From positions 1,857 to 8,784 of the forward strand of contig CAJOMM010000035.1 in assembly GCA_905235765.1 (NCBI GenBank): DNA of 6,928 nt, read 5' to 3'. A program made the translations under genes and the position numbers. Of this stretch, positions 6,716 through 6,928 are shown in pieces. How positions within the stretch are numbered: the stretch's first letter is position 1; each line of letters begins with the position of its first letter. Below the pieces are notes generated by a model. It saw only the letters and a list, made by a program, of their open reading frames with translations. It made no database searches and was not told where the DNA came from. Source of the DNA: an uncultured Clostridia bacterium (GTDB lineage: Bacteria; Bacillota; Clostridia; Christensenellales; Borkfalkiaceae).

Positions 6716-6732
6716 GGAATAACGAAGAGTAA
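6646..6732 (+). other. Displaced C-terminal tail of rpsA in the -1 frame
   Basis: Reading from 6646 in the frame one base behind the annotated fusion gives 28 residues that begin FEEPELREW and end AEMLGNNEE, then TAA at 6730–6732. It is acidic and resembles the tails after the last S1 domain in clostridial S1 proteins, whereas the annotated frame ends in an unlikely basic then hydrophobic stretch (KRKALTAFLLLKC). The -1 frame has a TGA at 6637–6639, so the switch must fall between about 6640 and 6650. One extra T in GCTTCG at 6644–6649 would restore a continuous 737-residue protein. No slippery heptamer lies at that place. The best reading is a one-base deletion, real or an assembly error. 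Confidence 0.8.
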
Positions 6733-6751
6733 AAAACAAAAATTAAATTTT

Positions 6752-6783
6752 AAGAACAGACTGTTTGGTCTGTTCTTTTTTTT
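6752..6783 (+). terminator. Intrinsic terminator of the proC–rpsA cluster
   Basis: AAGAACAGAC (6752–6761) pairs perfectly with GTCTGTTCTT (6768–6777) around a 6-nt loop, TGTTTG. An unbroken T-run (6776–6783) follows. It begins 19 nt after the TAA at 6732, which also supports that stop as the natural end of rpsA. It separates the operon from the sporulation gene downstream. Confidence 0.93.
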
Positions 6784-6790
6784 GTTCTTT

Positions 6791-6807
6791 TTCCGAACTT
6801 TTCGGAA
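6791..6807. repeat. Small hairpin before the sporulation gene
   Basis: TTCCGAA (6791–6797) and TTCGGAA (6801–6807) form a perfect 7-bp stem with a 3-nt loop, 13 nt before the GTG of the next gene. A T-rich stretch lies on both sides. It may be a back-up terminator or part of the 5' leader of the sporulation operon. No confident promoter was found between it and the GTG. Confidence 0.4.
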
Positions 6808-6820
6808 TATATATTTTATT

Positions 6821-6928
6821 GTGAATAAGTTTGATTTTTTCCCGGCAGATATTTGTGCCGCGTTATCAACCGAAAATTATAAAAATATTTCTGAATTAAG
6901 GTTGCGGACAGGCTATCCGATTATTATC
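6821..6928 (+). CDS. spoIIIAA: Probable stage III sporulation protein AA, 5' end (partial)
   Basis: A frame starting at GTG (6821) runs off the window after 36 codons. The segment ISELRLRTGYPIII (23–36) matches the conserved early motif of SpoIIIAA (EIRLRxGxP type), preceded by the usual helix containing PADICAAL. SpoIIIAA is an ATPase related to secretion ATPases. It acts in the SpoIIIA–SpoIIQ channel linking mother cell and forespore and is normally the first gene of an eight-gene spoIIIA operon. The P-loop lies beyond the window, so identity rests on this short stretch. The GTG is the best start visible, but no clear Shine–Dalgarno precedes it. A mother-cell sigma-E promoter would be expected, but I could not recognise one. 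Confidence 0.7.
   Translation, partial: MNKFDFFPADICAALSTENYKNISELRLRTGYPIII

Noticed and set aside
1..6928. Mobile element, CRISPR array, toxin–antitoxin or defence system
   Set aside because: No transposase or integrase, no regularly spaced repeats and no accessory gene pair was seen; the genes are housekeeping or sporulation.

Overview
The window is an A+T-rich stretch (GC clearly below 50% by eye) from what looks like a spore-forming member of the Firmicutes, most likely an uncultured Clostridia lineage. Three things point that way: a fused IspH–ribosomal protein S1 gene (an arrangement known from Clostridia), the cmk–ispH–rpsA order with a BaiN-like flavoprotein beside it, and the start of a probable spoIIIAA sporulation gene at the right edge. 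The standard genetic code fits: real genes end in TGA and TAA, and the tRNA-Trp anticodon is CCA.

Left edge (1–410). The last 24 codons of an unidentified gene end at 75. A gene-free stretch follows. It holds a strong-looking forward promoter (134–162), a 12-bp inverted repeat over its -10 box, and an 11-bp-stem hairpin (230–277) that can terminate transcription from both sides. Together these could define a ~110-nt small RNA. On the opposite strand, with its own strong promoter, is a tRNA-Trp gene whose T-arm is 4 nt short and has no recognisable TTCRA loop.

Main operon (411–6732, all forward). The order is proC, rnhA (4-nt ATGA overlap), a VTT/TVP38-type membrane protein, a BaiN/HI0933-family flavoprotein, cmk, and an ispH–rpsA fusion. 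Most gaps are 7–12 nt (39 nt before the VTT gene), and a strong intrinsic terminator lies at 6752–6783. The contents are housekeeping: proline synthesis, RNA:DNA hybrid removal, pyrimidine nucleotide supply, isoprenoid precursors and translation. The fusion gene carries an apparent one-base deletion near 6646. This replaces its natural C-terminal tail with 22 unrelated residues, while the natural tail remains readable in the -1 frame to 6732.

Right edge (6784–6928). A small hairpin is followed by a GTG-started partial reading frame resembling the N-terminus of SpoIIIAA.

I found no mobile element, CRISPR array, defence island or clearly new multi-gene system. The signals most worth a second look are the T-arm-reduced tRNA-Trp, the possible small RNA facing it, and the rpsA frameshift.
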